51,455 bases of DNA, from contig NZ_NGFP01000030.1 in NCBI RefSeq assembly GCF_002149035.1, positions 1-51,455 on the forward strand, written 5' to 3'. The notes beneath the pieces were generated by a model. It saw only the letters and a list, made by a program, of their open reading frames with translations. It was not told where the DNA came from and ran no database searches. Source of the stretch: Streptosporangium minutum. Lineage in GTDB: Bacteria; Actinomycetota; Actinomycetes; Streptosporangiales; Streptosporangiaceae. Of the stretch, positions 1-8,830 are shown piece by piece. The position numbers were made by a program, and so were the translations under genes. Every line of letters begins with the position of its first letter. Positions within the stretch are counted from its first letter, which is position 1.

Positions 1-221
1 GTGGGACGAGGGTGCGGGCGGTATGACGGGACGAGAGTGCGGGAGGCAGGCGAATTCACCCGCGGTCGTGGTGCGTGACGAGCCGACACGCCGAATTCAT
101 TTCAAAACTGTTGGCAATAACAATTCACCATGGCGCCGGCCGACCCGGTCCGAGGATTCCGACCGGAAGGTCTAGGGGTAGCGTGACCACGGCATGAGTT
201 TGTTTTTGGCTCGGGGCGCGA

Positions 222-782
222 ATGATCTGTGACATGACTTGTGAAATGAGCGGTGGCCGGCGCCCCGGAGCGCGCAGGACCGCCTATGGCCTGGCATTCA
301 TGCTGATATGCGGAATGTGCTCGGCCGCCCCTGTCTCAGCCGGAACCTCGACGCCGGACTCGCCGCCCAACCCGGCCTCGCCCGGCCTTTTCACGCTGGA
401 GGCAAGGAGCAGTTCGAGCCACTCCAATTTGCGCGGGAACTGGACCAGGCGGTCCTTCGACCTCAAGGTGCAGGTGCGGGGAGAGGGCACCGAAGCGACG
501 ACCATTATCGGGATCGGCCGGAGCGGAGCGGGACTGAAGCTGCTCACGCCCGTGGCTCGCGGTCCCTATGTGCTCCAGCCCGGAAAGATTGTGACTTTCA
601 AACTCGGTTACGAGATCACCGACTGCGGCGATGTTCAGAAGGGAGAATGGTCGGTGCCGATCCATGTGCGGTCGGACGACGGAGACACGATCGTCTATTC
701 TCCCCTGCGACTCTTCAACGTGGGCACGAGAGGGCCGGTCGAACTCCCCTGGCAGACCGCGCTGGCCGGTCAGGTCTGCTAG
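222..782 (+). CDS. hypothetical secreted protein
   Basis: The 186-residue product has a basic N-terminus (GRRPGARRT) followed by a hydrophobic stretch ending near AAPVSAG at about residue 40, a likely Sec signal peptide. The mature part is beta-rich without a recognised motif; it has one internal Cys (ITDCGD) and a C-terminal Cys that could form a disulfide. I do not recognise the family. The start is uncertain: ATG codons at 222, 234 and 246 are all in frame, none has a clear ribosome binding site, and 246 gives the most typical signal peptide. It stands alone; bases 1 to 221 hold nothing I can identify. Confidence 0.6.
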   Translation: MICDMTCEMSGGRRPGARRTAYGLAFMLICGMCSAAPVSAGTSTPDSPPNPASPGLFTLEARSSSSHSNLRGNWTRRSFDLKVQVRGEGTEATTIIGIGRSGAGLKLLTPVARGPYVLQPGKIVTFKLGYEITDCGDVQKGEWSVPIHVRSDDGDTIVYSPLRLFNVGTRGPVELPWQTALAGQVC

Positions 783-973
783 CCGTGGGAGCGGAGCGGA
801 ACGCGAGAGACGGGAGCGCTGTTCTCCCGCCGCGCCGATGACGGACGGCCGGAGAACAGCCGGGGTCCGGGTGGGGAAGAAAGATCTTCCCCACCCCGGG
901 GCCACTTCCTGGAAGCGTCGGCGGTGCTTCTCCGCGTCTGCCGGCGCCCTTGGGTCCGCCTGGTGGAGGGAAG

Positions 974-1366
974 TCAGTCCCAGCGCCGCGCGTTGTCCGC
1001 GTTCAGCGCGCCACTGGTATCCGGTATGACGCAGAACAGCAGGCCCGCCGGGTCCCGCATGACCCACCAGCCGTTCGCTTGCCGTACTCGCTTGGCTCCC
1101 AGCCCTTCCAGCCGCGCGACCTCCGCCTCCAGGTCGTCGGTATGGATGTCCAGGTGTACCCGGCTCTCCCCCTCCCCGAGACGCTGGGTGAGCAGCCCGA
1201 TCTCCTGACCGGGGAGCAGGGCGCCGTGGTAGTCCGGGTAGTGGGCGAACGGGGTCATCGTCTGGCCGGTCGCGGCCTGCCAGAACCCCACTTCCGCGTC
1301 ATGGTCCGCCTCCGGCACATCGATCACGATCTTGTCGATCCTGCTGTGGTGCGGCACGTACGTCAC
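974..1366 (-). CDS. VOC (glyoxalase/bleomycin-resistance fold) family protein
   Basis: A 130-residue, single-domain protein. The N-terminus IDKIVIDVPEADHDAEVGFW and the C-terminal WVMRDPAGLLFCV are typical of actinobacterial VOC proteins that carry two beta-alpha-beta-beta-beta modules. Members bind a metal and a small molecule and act as lyases, isomerases, dioxygenases or drug-binding resistance proteins, so the substrate cannot be stated. The gene is monocistronic and separated from its neighbours by about 190 and 450 bp. A second, unrelated VOC gene lies at 21.4 kb. Confidence 0.8.
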   Translation of the reverse strand: MTYVPHHSRIDKIVIDVPEADHDAEVGFWQAATGQTMTPFAHYPDYHGALLPGQEIGLLTQRLGEGESRVHLDIHTDDLEAEVARLEGLGAKRVRQANGWWVMRDPAGLLFCVIPDTSGALNADNARRWD

Positions 1367-1440
1367 CTTCCGGCTGGTGGGTCTGCGCAGACCGGATCAT
1401 GCGTCACAGAACCGGCTACGTCACTGTAACGGCACGGGTT

Positions 1441-1605
1441 AACGGTCCGGCCGGGACCCCGGTACGCGGACCCCAACGGTTGAACGGTCCGGCCGGGACC
1501 CCGGTACGCGGACCCCAACGGTTGAACGGTCCGGCCGGGACCCCGGTACGCGGACCCCAACGGGTTAACGGTCCGGCCGGGACGTCGGCACGCGGACCCC
1601 AGGGG
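1441..1605. repeat. 42-bp tandem repeat, about four copies
   Basis: Copies begin at 1441, 1483, 1525 and 1567, each opening with AACGGTCCGGCCGGGAC. The first two are identical. The third differs only at its right end, and the fourth has diverged over its right half. The array lies in the gap between the VOC gene and the oxidoreductase. The period is a multiple of three, but the open frames through it look like chance readings rather than a conserved gene. Confidence 0.9.
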
Positions 1606-1646
1606 TGCTCGCCGCGCGCCGGATCCCCCGTCGCGGGTCATCCTGT

Positions 1647-1687
1647 CCCGGCACCCGGCACCCGGCACCCGGCACCCGGCCCCCGGC
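1647..1687. repeat. 7-bp microsatellite (CCGGCAC)n
   Basis: About five tandem CCGGCAC units, the last ones degenerate, lie 130 bp upstream of the oxidoreductase start. It is probably a slippage-prone tract with no visible role. Confidence 0.8.
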
Positions 1688-1817
1688 GGCGTTCCGCCCC
1701 ACGGATTCCCCGGCTGACCCGTCCGCCGGGACAGAGGGTCCGCAGCACAGCAATCTGGAAGATCCCACCGCCCCCGGTGCGGGCCATGATGAGTTCTCGA
1801 CGAACTCAGGAGCGCCG

Positions 1818-4016
1818 ATGCGAACCGCACACCGGACCTGTCCTATCTGCGATGCCGTCTGCGGCCTGCGGCTCACGCTCGACGGTGCCGGACGTGTCAC
1901 GTCGGTCAAGGGGGACCCGGACGACCCGTTCTCCAAGGGGTTCGTCTGCCCCAAGGGTGCGAGCCTGGGGCGCATCGACGAGGACCCCGACCGGCTGCGC
2001 GTCCCGATGATCCGCAAGGGCGGCGAGTGGCGCGAGGCCACCTGGGAGGAGGCCTTCCAGGCCGTCGACCAGGGGCTGAAGAACGTCATCGACACCTACG
2101 GCCGCCAGGCCCTGGCCGTCTACTTCGGCAATCCGACCTTTCACACCATGGCCGGCTTCATGTACCGGGTACCGCTCACCCAGTCACTCGGCACCCGCAA
2201 CGTCTTCTCCGCCAGCACCATCGACCAGATACCGAAGCAGGTGGCCGGCGGTCTCATGCTCGGCGACCCGATGGCCATCGCGGTGCCCGACCTGGACCGC
2301 ACCGACTACCTGCTGATCCTCGGGGCCAACCCGGTGGAGTCCAACGGCTCGCTCTGCGCCGCCCCTGACTTCCCCGGCCGCCTCAAGGCCCTGCGCGCGC
2401 GAGGCGGCAAGCTCGTGGTCGTCGACCCGCGCCGCACCAGGACCGCGGCCTTCGCCGACGAGCACCTGTTCGTACGGCCCGGCACCGACGCCTACCTGCT
2501 GCTCGGCATCGTGCACACCCTCCTCGCCGAGGATCTCACGGAGATCGATATCGAGGTGAACGGCCTGGAGGAGCTCCGGCGGCTGGCGGAGGAGTTCACC
2601 CCCCAGGCCACGGCGCGGGTGTGCGGGGTGCCGGCCGGGGAGATCGTACGGCTGGCGCGCGAGCTGGCCGCCGCCCCCACGGCCGCCGTCTACTCCCGCA
2701 TCGGCACCTGTACCGCCGAGTTCGGCACCGTCGCGCAGTGGCTGGTCGACGTGGTCAACATCCTGACCGGCAACTTCGACCGCCCCGGCGGGGTCATGTT
2801 CACCAGGACCGCCGCCGTCGAGCTTTTCCGCACGGGGCAGCCGTACACGGCGGGAAACTGGCACAGCCGCGTCCGCGAGCTGCCGGAGGCGCTCGGCGAG
2901 CTGCCGGTGGCCACCCTCGCTGACGAGATCGAGACCCCGGGCGAGGGGCAGGTCAGGGCGTTGATCACGGTGGCGGGCAACCCGGTGCTGTCGGCGCCGA
3001 ACGGGCCCCGGCTGGACCGGGCCTTCCGCGACCTGGACTTCATGGTCTGCGTGGACCCCTACCTGAACGAGACGACCAGCCACGCCGACGTCATCCTGCC
3101 GCCGCCGCGCATGCTGCAGATGCCGCACTACGATTTCCTGCTGCTGACCGTCACGGTGCGCAACTACGCCCGGTTCTCCCCGCCGATCCTGCCGCTGGAG
3201 CCGGGACAGCAGTCGGAGGCCGAGATCCTGGCGCGGCTGACGATGATCGTCTCCGGCCAGGGGGCGGACGCTGATCCGGCCATGCTCGACGAGATGATCC
3301 TCGACCAGGTGCTCCGCGGGGCCACCGAGATTCCGGGCTCACCGTTCGAGGGCAAGGAAGTGGCGGAGCTGCGCGCCGGGCTGGACGGCGACAGCGGGCC
3401 CGAGCTGATGCTGGACGCCATGCTCAGGCTCGGCCCCTACGGCCTGTCGCTGGCCGACCTGCGGGCCAACCCGCACGGCGTCGACCTGGGCGCGCTGGAG
3501 CCGCGGCTTGAGGAGTTGCTGTGCACGACCTCGGGCCGGGTGGAGCTGGCCCCGCAGCCGCTGGCTGAGGACGTCGGACGGCTGCGCGGGCGGCTGGCCG
3601 TACGGCCCGCGGAGATGGTGCTGATCGGGCGCCGCCAGCTGCGTTCCAACAACAGCTGGCTGCACAACGTGGGGCCGCTGGTGGGCGGGAGCAACCGGTG
3701 CACGCTGCAGATCAACCCCGACGACGTGACCAGGCTCGGGCTCGGCGGGCACGCCGTGATCCGCTCGGCCGCGGGCGAGCTGACCGTGCCGCTGGAGCCG
3801 ACCGACACGATCATGCCGGGGGTGGTGAGCCTGCCCCACGGCTGGGGACACTCCGGGAGCGCGCAGCGGGTCGCGGCGGAGCACGCCGGGGTCAACGCCA
3901 ATACGCTGACCGACGAGTCGGTGGTCGACGCCCTCTCCGGAAACGCCGTGTTCAACGGGGTTCCGGTCACGCTCAGCCCTTGTGAGGCGGGAGAGCTGTC
4001 CTCGGCGTCGGCCTGA
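1818..4016 (+). CDS. molybdopterin-dependent oxidoreductase (bis-MGD, one [4Fe-4S])
   Basis: The 732-residue product begins with a ferredoxin-like cluster motif: Cys8, Cys11, Cys15 and Cys44 (CPICDAVC, then VCPKG). This is followed by the molybdopterin oxidoreductase core (GANPVESNGS, VDPRRTRTA, GNFDRPGG, NETTSHADVILP) and a C-terminal dinucleotide-binding domain (RRQLRSNNSWLHN, SLPHGWGH). The layout matches DMSO-reductase superfamily catalytic subunits such as formate dehydrogenase and nitrate reductase. No Tat signal is visible, so it is probably cytoplasmic. ATG 1818 is chosen because a CAGGAG site lies just upstream and the Cys motif starts at residue 8; the frame stays open upstream through the repeats. 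No partner subunit or cofactor gene is adjacent, so substrate and electron partner are unknown. Confidence 0.9.
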   Translation: MRTAHRTCPICDAVCGLRLTLDGAGRVTSVKGDPDDPFSKGFVCPKGASLGRIDEDPDRLRVPMIRKGGEWREATWEEAFQAVDQGLKNVIDTYGRQALAVYFGNPTFHTMAGFMYRVPLTQSLGTRNVFSASTIDQIPKQVAGGLMLGDPMAIAVPDLDRTDYLLILGANPVESNGSLCAAPDFPGRLKALRARGGKLVVVDPRRTRTAAFADEHLFVRPGTDAYLLLGIVHTLLAEDLTEIDIEVNGLEELRRLAEEFTPQATARVCGVPAGEIVRLARELAAAPTAAVYSRIGTCTAEFGTVAQWLVDVVNILTGNFDRPGGVMFTRTAAVELFRTGQPYTAGNWHSRVRELPEALGELPVATLADEIETPGEGQVRALITVAGNPVLSAPNGPRLDRAFRDLDFMVCVDPYLNETTSHADVILPPPRMLQMPHYDFLLLTVTVRNYARFSPPILPLEPGQQSEAEILARLTMIVSGQGADADPAMLDEMILDQVLRGATEIPGSPFEGKEVAELRAGLDGDSGPELMLDAMLRLGPYGLSLADLRANPHGVDLGALEPRLEELLCTTSGRVELAPQPLAEDVGRLRGRLAVRPAEMVLIGRRQLRSNNSWLHNVGPLVGGSNRCTLQINPDDVTRLGLGGHAVIRSAAGELTVPLEPTDTIMPGVVSLPHGWGHSGSAQRVAAEHAGVNANTLTDESVVDALSGNAVFNGVPVTLSPCEAGELSSASA

Positions 4017-4161
4017 CGCCCGGCGGCCACGACGGCGCCAGAGCCGTGATGACCTGTCGGGACGCAGTCGTGGGTGCGGACAGGCTCGTCACGGAAGCGG
4101 CCGGCGAGCGGATCGGTGCCGGCCGGTACGGCGGGCCGGCTGGCGATCCAGGGCAAGTCCG

Positions 4162-4220
4162 AGGTCCAGGTCCCGGTCCTACCGGTTGACCTGGACCTTC
4201 TCCTGTGGAGCGAGTGACGG
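4162..4220 (-). repeat. possible isolated tRNA-Gly 3'-end and terminator remnant
   Basis: An 11-bp inverted repeat (AGGTCCAGGTC/GACCTGGACCT, 4162 to about 4198) is followed by TGGAGCGAGTGACGG at 4206. This is the same order, spacing and near-identical sequence as the terminator plus tRNA CCA end at the attachment scars of the right-hand island, closest to scars D and F. The match stops after 15 nt of tRNA. It could be an old, truncated scar or a fragment of another tRNA locus. Confidence 0.45.
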
Positions 4221-4360
4221 CATCTCCCACGACGCGGCCGCCGTACGATGCCCGGCTGCCGGACGCCCTACCGGTGTCCGGTGAGAGCGGGTGACGGCGT
4301 CAACGGGTGAACGCGCGTGGAGGTGGGCGGAGACGGATGGAAGCCGCCGGAGCAGCCTGC

Positions 4361-4460
4361 AACTGCCCGGAACCATCTGCAACCATCTGGTGCGATCCCG
4401 CACCGTCCGGAAGCCATCCCAAACCGTCCCGAACCATCCCGAACCGTCCGGAACCATCCG
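4361..4460. repeat. 10-bp periodic repeat (GAACCATCCS-like)
   Basis: About ten consecutive decamers of the form GAACCRTCCS run through the gap between the oxidoreductase and the copper oxidase, for example GAACCATCCC then GAACCGTCCG. The 10-bp period is close to one helical turn, as seen with phased binding sites or slippage arrays. The rest of the 4017-4632 gap holds no gene I can support. Confidence 0.8.
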
Positions 4461-4632
4461 GGGCGGGCTGGAAGCGAGTGGAAATGGCGAAAGCGGCGGA
4501 AGCCGCTGCGGGATCGCTGCCCGCAGGGGCTTCCGCCGCCCTCCTCGACAGTCCTGCCACCGCGGAGACCGCGGTGCTTTCCGGGAAGCGGTGCTCACCG
4601 GAGAGACGGCAGGGGGAACGCGCCGTCGAACG

Positions 4633-6096
4633 TCAGGGGATGATCTCCATCTGCGCCATCATCCCGAGCGAGGAGTGCTCCAGGAAGTGGCAGTGGTAGA
4701 CGTACCGTCCGAGGTAATCGGTGAAGGTCGCCTTCACCCGTACGGAGGTGCCTGCCGGGATGAGCACGGTGTCCTTGCGCCCCGCGTCGTCCAGCGAGGG
4801 CGGCTGACCGTCGCGGTCCAGCACCTGGAACTGCACGAGGTGCATGTGGAAGTTGTGGGGGAATCCGAACTGGCCGTCGCCGTTGGTGATCGTCCAGATC
4901 TCCGTGCTGCCCCGTTTGACCTGGAGGTCGGCCCGGTTCGGGTCGTACGTCTTGCCGTCGACCAGGCCCACGGGGGGGAAGGCCGCGATGTCGAAGCTCA
5001 GCGTCACGTTGCGGTTGACCGTCGCGGCCGGGAGAACGGGGAGCGCGCGGAGCAGGTCGGGCACCTGGCTGAAGTCCGACGCCTGCCGGACGACGTCGAA
5101 CCGGAGCACCGGCGTGGCCCCGTCGGAGAGGACCAGCTGCGTGCCGACCGGGTAGCGCGAGAAGTCCACCACGATCTCCACCCGCTCGGCCGAGCTGAGC
5201 CGGATCGCGGTCCGGGACACCGGCGCGGGCAGCAGGCCGCCGTCGGAGGCGATCTGCGTCATCTCCTCACCGCCGAGGCTCAGGTTGAAGGTCCGCTCGG
5301 TGGCGCCGTTGAGCAGCCGGAAACGGTATTTGCGCGCGGCGACCGGGAAATACGGCTGGGGTTTGCCGTTGGCGAGGATGACGTTGCGTTCGGCTGGGTT
5401 TCCGCCGAAAAGCATGGCGCCGTCCGCGTCGAAAAGGGCGTCACGGATCATGATCGGTACGTCGTACTCCCCCCGGGGCAGCCGGAGGTTCCTCTCGCTG
5501 TCGTCGTCGATCAGATAGAAGCCGTGCAGGCCGCGGTAGACGTTCTCCGCCTCGGTGTGATGGCTGTGGTCGTGGTACCAGAGTGTCGCGCCCTGCTGCC
5601 TGTTCGGGTAGTTGTACCACCGCGCCTGCCCGGGCTGGATGAGCTCCATCGGATGGCCGTCGTTGTCCGCCTCGACGTGGCCGCCGTGCAGGTGCACGTT
5701 CGTCGGCCGGTTGAGAAGGTTGTTGTATCTGATCATCACTCGGCGCCCGGTCTTGGCCCGGATGGTGGGGCCCACCAACTGGTTGCCGTAGGTGAAGGTC
5801 GGGGTGCTGACGCCGGGGAGGACCTCGAGGTTCGTGTGCCGTATGTCGATCCGGTAGATGTCGACGTCGTTGGTCGACACCGTCGGCCTCAGCACCGGGG
5901 GTATGGGCATCCGCACGGCGAACGGCGTGGCGGTCAGCGCCGCTCCGACCCGTGCCGGCTGGATGCCGTGCTCGTGCGGGCGGAGGCCGGGCACGGCTGA
6001 GAAAGCGCTGCGGTCGTCGAGGAGCAGTCCTTTAACGCCCACCGCACCGCCAAGCGTCAGAGCGCCCACGGCCAGCATGTTCCGTCTGGTCAGCAT
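4633..6096 (-). CDS. multicopper oxidase, Tat-exported
   Basis: The 487-residue product starts with a twin-arginine signal (MLTRRNMLAVGAL). The copper motifs are all present: HLHGGH near residue 135, WYHDHSHH near 175, HNFHMH at 414-419, and HCHFLEHSSLGMM, where Cys469, His474 and Met479 complete the type 1 site. This is the three-domain CotA/bilirubin-oxidase type, which oxidises phenols or metal ions with O2 as acceptor. The ATG at 6096 is preferred over the upstream one at 6174 because GGGGAA lies just before it and the Tat motif then sits at the N-terminus. It converges with the molybdenum enzyme and stands alone. Confidence 0.92.
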   Translation of the reverse strand: MLTRRNMLAVGALTLGGAVGVKGLLLDDRSAFSAVPGLRPHEHGIQPARVGAALTATPFAVRMPIPPVLRPTVSTNDVDIYRIDIRHTNLEVLPGVSTPTFTYGNQLVGPTIRAKTGRRVMIRYNNLLNRPTNVHLHGGHVEADNDGHPMELIQPGQARWYNYPNRQQGATLWYHDHSHHTEAENVYRGLHGFYLIDDDSERNLRLPRGEYDVPIMIRDALFDADGAMLFGGNPAERNVILANGKPQPYFPVAARKYRFRLLNGATERTFNLSLGGEEMTQIASDGGLLPAPVSRTAIRLSSAERVEIVVDFSRYPVGTQLVLSDGATPVLRFDVVRQASDFSQVPDLLRALPVLPAATVNRNVTLSFDIAAFPPVGLVDGKTYDPNRADLQVKRGSTEIWTITNGDGQFGFPHNFHMHLVQFQVLDRDGQPPSLDDAGRKDTVLIPAGTSVRVKATFTDYLGRYVYHCHFLEHSSLGMMAQMEIIP

Positions 6097-6299
6097 CAGT
6101 TCCCCTATCGCTGCGTCGCATCGACTGAACCCTGTGACGTCCGGACCGGTAATCCGCGTCCGTTTTAAGGCCATACGGCCTTTCGTCGCGATCTGACCCG
6201 ATTTACCCCGTTAACTGGTTGACCGCCAGACTGATCTTCGCATTGGCGTTTTCTGGCGTCTTCTTCCGTATTGCTATTTACATTTTCCGCCGTGCTCGA

Positions 6300-6463
6300 C
6301 TGGTTCGCAGGCTATTCAGGAGTTCGAAGTCAATGCGGCCGGCCGGCGCGACCGGCTGCTCGCCGCCGACCCGCTGCCGGCACCGGCAGACCGACTGCGC
6401 CGGCGGATCCTCGGACTGACCGTCACGGCCGCCGCCGGCGAGATCACGCGTGTCGGGAAATAG
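6300..6463 (+). pseudogene. 3' remnant of an unidentified gene
   Basis: An open frame with strong GC3 bias (FEVNAAGRRDRLLAADPL and on to EITRVGK, then TAG at 6461) has no start codon or ribosome binding site upstream. It looks like the last 45 to 50 codons of a gene whose 5' end is gone. The region between the copper oxidase and the mycoredoxin otherwise holds nothing recognisable. Confidence 0.3.
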
Positions 6464-6524
6464 GCGGTTTGATGACTACCCTGTCTTGCGAGGGAGCCTT
6501 GTCCATGTTTGGGATACTTCCCTT

Positions 6525-6911
6525 ATGTCTCCCACACTCCTTGTCCTCGTCATCGCGTCCGTGTTGCTGGTCATCACGAACCTGCCCCGCTGGGACCGGA
6601 AGGCGTCGTACAGGGACGCGGACCACAAGGGCGTGGTCGTCTACTGGCGTCCCGGTTGCAAATACTGCATGAAGCTGCGCACGCGCCTGCGCTTCACACG
6701 GCTGCGCTACAGCGAGGTCAACATCTGGGGAGATCCCGAGGCGGCGGCGTTCGTCCGCTCGGTCGCGGACGGGAACGAGACCGTACCGACCGTGACCGTG
6801 GCCGGAAAGGCGATGGTGAACCCCTCGAAGGGCCGCCTGCTTGAAGCGGTCAGGACGCACGCCCCCCACCTGACGCCCGGCGCCGGGAGAGCCGCCGGAG
6901 AGCGTGACTGA
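6525..6911 (+). CDS. glutaredoxin/mycoredoxin-like protein with N-terminal membrane anchor
   Basis: A 128-residue protein: residues 3-20 form one hydrophobic helix (PTLLVLVIASVLLVITNL). A thioredoxin-fold domain follows with the active site CKYC (WRPGCKYCMKLR), the cis-Pro loop ETVPTVTV and a GRLLEAV C-terminal helix. In actinobacteria such proteins reduce mycothiol-mixed disulfides. ATG 6525 sits 6 nt after a -10-like GATACT (6513-6518), so a leaderless transcript is likely. Longer in-frame starts lie inside the probable promoter. Confidence 0.85.
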   Translation: MSPTLLVLVIASVLLVITNLPRWDRKASYRDADHKGVVVYWRPGCKYCMKLRTRLRFTRLRYSEVNIWGDPEAAAFVRSVADGNETVPTVTVAGKAMVNPSKGRLLEAVRTHAPHLTPGAGRAAGERD

Positions 6912-7146
6912 CAGAGCCGGCGTGACGTCCCGCGGCGTCGATGATCAGGTGGTGCCCGCGTGTGATCGTCGGGTGCGCGCCCATCGGTATGTCTGCTTCG
7001 CCCTTCGGGACGGACGGATGTCCGCGACGGCGACGATGCGCTGGGTGCTCATTCACATGATCGAGGAGACCGCCCGGCACGCCGGCCACATGGACATCGT
7101 GCGAGAGCTCCTCGACGGGGCGACCGGCGACTATCTCCGGGACTGA
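6904..7146 (+). pseudogene. truncated DinB/DUF664 family gene (C-terminal part)
   Basis: The last 40 residues (TMRWVLIHMIEETARHAGHM, then DIVRELLDG) are the C-terminal helix of DUF664/DinB-like proteins, which normally have about 170 residues and a metal-binding four-helix bundle. The first 35 residues do not match the family, and most of the bundle with two of its metal-binding His is missing. The ORF overlaps the end of the mycoredoxin gene by 8 bp. I read it as a decayed remnant that may still be transcribed. Confidence 0.6.
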
Positions 7147-7211
7147 CCTCGGGGACGGCGGTGCCGAGGATCTCGGCTCCCTGCTCATCCGGGGGAGCCC
7201 CGTCTGGATCA

Positions 7212-7247
7212 ACAGGGCGGCCCCCCGTTCCCGGGGAGCCGCCCTGT
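7212..7247. terminator. bidirectional hairpin terminator
   Basis: Perfect 10-bp arms ACAGGGCGGC/GCCGCCCTGT with an additional CCCC/GGGG inside. It lies between the DinB remnant and the end of the convergent hydrolase gene. Confidence 0.7.
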
Positions 7248-7267
7248 GACGCCTGTGAGCCGCCGGG

Positions 7268-8497
7268 CTACGGGAGCCGGTCGAGGATCCAGGAGCAGAG
7301 CTCTTCGGTGATCCTGGTGTGCCCCTCGTTCTCGGACGCGAGCTTGAACTCGTCCAGCTCGCTGTCGTCGGGCGAGAGGCTGTCGATGTCGACGTACAGA
7401 TCGTCGTGGGAGTCGATGTCCCTGATGGCGACGGCGCTGACCGCCGGGACGAAGCAGTGCGAGCGGATCGGGACCTCGACGCCGAAGCCGAGGTGGGCGA
7501 GCTCGTTGAGCGCGTCGGCGAGGATTCCGAAGCCCTCCAGCGTGCCGCCGGGGGCGCCGTCGATGTCGGGGAGGCCCGGAGCGTGGATCTCCGGCCGCTG
7601 CAGGGTCACGACCCGCAGCTTGGCGACCAGCGAGTCGCTGCCCGTCGGCTGGGTGCGCAGGTCGGTGCCGGTGATGGCCAGGCCCTTGCCCTTCAGGGCG
7701 CTCAGGCCGGGCTTCACGCCGTTGCCGGCGCCCGAACCGACGCCGTTGGCGACGCCGATCAGCCGGGGTACGCGCGGCCAGCCGCCGACGCGGTCCAGCT
7801 CGGTGAGGAACTCGGTCCGCTCCTTGTCGACGCCGGGTGAGTCGCGCCACTCCGCGATGTGCTGCGACAGCAGCTGGCGGGAGGCCGGGCTGTTCATCTG
7901 GTCCGAGAACCGGCTGTCGAGCGCGCGGATGTAGTGCGCGAACGCCTGGAGGGCGATGGGGATCCAGGCCCCGCGGTGCGGGCTGTCGTAGGACCAGTAC
8001 AGCGCCGTCTGGTGGTCCATCCTCATGGTCTCCAGCTTGGCGAGGGCGTGCCGGGTGACCAGGCCGCCCATGCTGAAGCCGCCGACCGCGAGCGGATGGT
8101 CGCCCTGCCGCCGCGCGATCGCCTCGTGCACCGCCGCGGCGGCGGTCTCCGAGTTGTCCATGATCGACGCGCTGCGTTCGGTGAAACCGAGGAGGACGAC
8201 GTCCCTGCCGCGCCGGCGCAGCTCGCTGAGGAGCGGGTACGCGCCGAACTCCAGGGCGTTCCAGGAGAAGTCAGGGTTGCTGGGCCCCGTGTTGAAGCCG
8301 TCCGCCATGATGACGGGCCGGGTCAGGCCGCTGTTGCCCTCGCCGTGGTACACCCAGGCGGTGCCGCCGGGCAGGTCCCACACGTCGCTGGGCGGCGGTG
8401 GGAGCTGGGTGGGGGGCTCCTGGGGGCCGGGAGCCAGAATGATGGGCGGCGCGGCCCGGAAGGCTGCCGCGATCTGCTGTTCGTTCTGTTCGCTCAT
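7268..8497 (-). CDS. alpha/beta-hydrolase (lipase-like)
   Basis: A 409-residue protein with the nucleophile elbow GGFSMGG (Ser near residue 142), preceded by a DVVLLGF strand and an ADGFN loop typical of an oxyanion region. Candidate acid and His residues lie in the C-terminal half (for example DSHDDLY) but cannot be assigned with certainty. No signal peptide is seen, so the protein is probably cytoplasmic; the substrate is unknown. Met3 (8497) is taken as the start because AGAGG lies six bases before it, whereas it directly abuts the upstream ATG at 8503. Confidence 0.75.
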   Translation of the reverse strand: MSEQNEQQIAAAFRAAPPIILAPGPQEPPTQLPPPPSDVWDLPGGTAWVYHGEGNSGLTRPVIMADGFNTGPSNPDFSWNALEFGAYPLLSELRRRGRDVVLLGFTERSASIMDNSETAAAAVHEAIARRQGDHPLAVGGFSMGGLVTRHALAKLETMRMDHQTALYWSYDSPHRGAWIPIALQAFAHYIRALDSRFSDQMNSPASRQLLSQHIAEWRDSPGVDKERTEFLTELDRVGGWPRVPRLIGVANGVGSGAGNGVKPGLSALKGKGLAITGTDLRTQPTGSDSLVAKLRVVTLQRPEIHAPGLPDIDGAPGGTLEGFGILADALNELAHLGFGVEVPIRSHCFVPAVSAVAIRDIDSHDDLYVDIDSLSPDDSELDEFKLASENEGHTRITEELCSWILDRLP

Positions 8498-8535
8498 GGT
8501 CATCCTCTTTGGCGTTGACGACTGAATGCATCTGT

Positions 8536-8556
8536 TTGATTACATACAGTAATCAA
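8536..8556. promoter_or_regulatory. perfect palindrome, putative operator
   Basis: TTGATTAC-ATACA-GTAATCAA has 8-bp arms and a 5-bp spacer and is AT-rich within GC-rich DNA. It lies 39 bp upstream of the hydrolase start, the position of a promoter/operator for that gene. The regulator is not identifiable. From here to 8830 there is no gene. Confidence 0.6.
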
Positions 8557-8830
8557 CGACCGGACCGTGACGGTGCAGGCGCGTTCAGGGGCGCGCCGAG
8601 GCGGACGCCGTCTCCCGGTCCTTCCGGCAACGGACAGCGTGGCCGTCACCGGCCGCGGCCTGGAGGCCCGGTGGTAACCGCCGTGAAAGCACCGGAAGTG
8701 CCAGACATTCACATGCCCGCTGAGCACCACCGATCAGAGCCCGGTAAGGGCGTCGGAAGGGGATCGTAAGAGGCGTCCGGCACTGTGGATCTCGTCGGAA
8801 GCGATCCGCGGAACCCCGAGGGGAAACCAG

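Noticed and set aside
1441-1605. Possible CRISPR-like array
   Set aside because: The copies are contiguous and near identical with no variable spacers, and no cas gene is present.
6219-6419. 66-residue ORF with a hydrophobic start
   Set aside because: No ribosome binding site, and a second frame there has better codon bias; the tail looks random.
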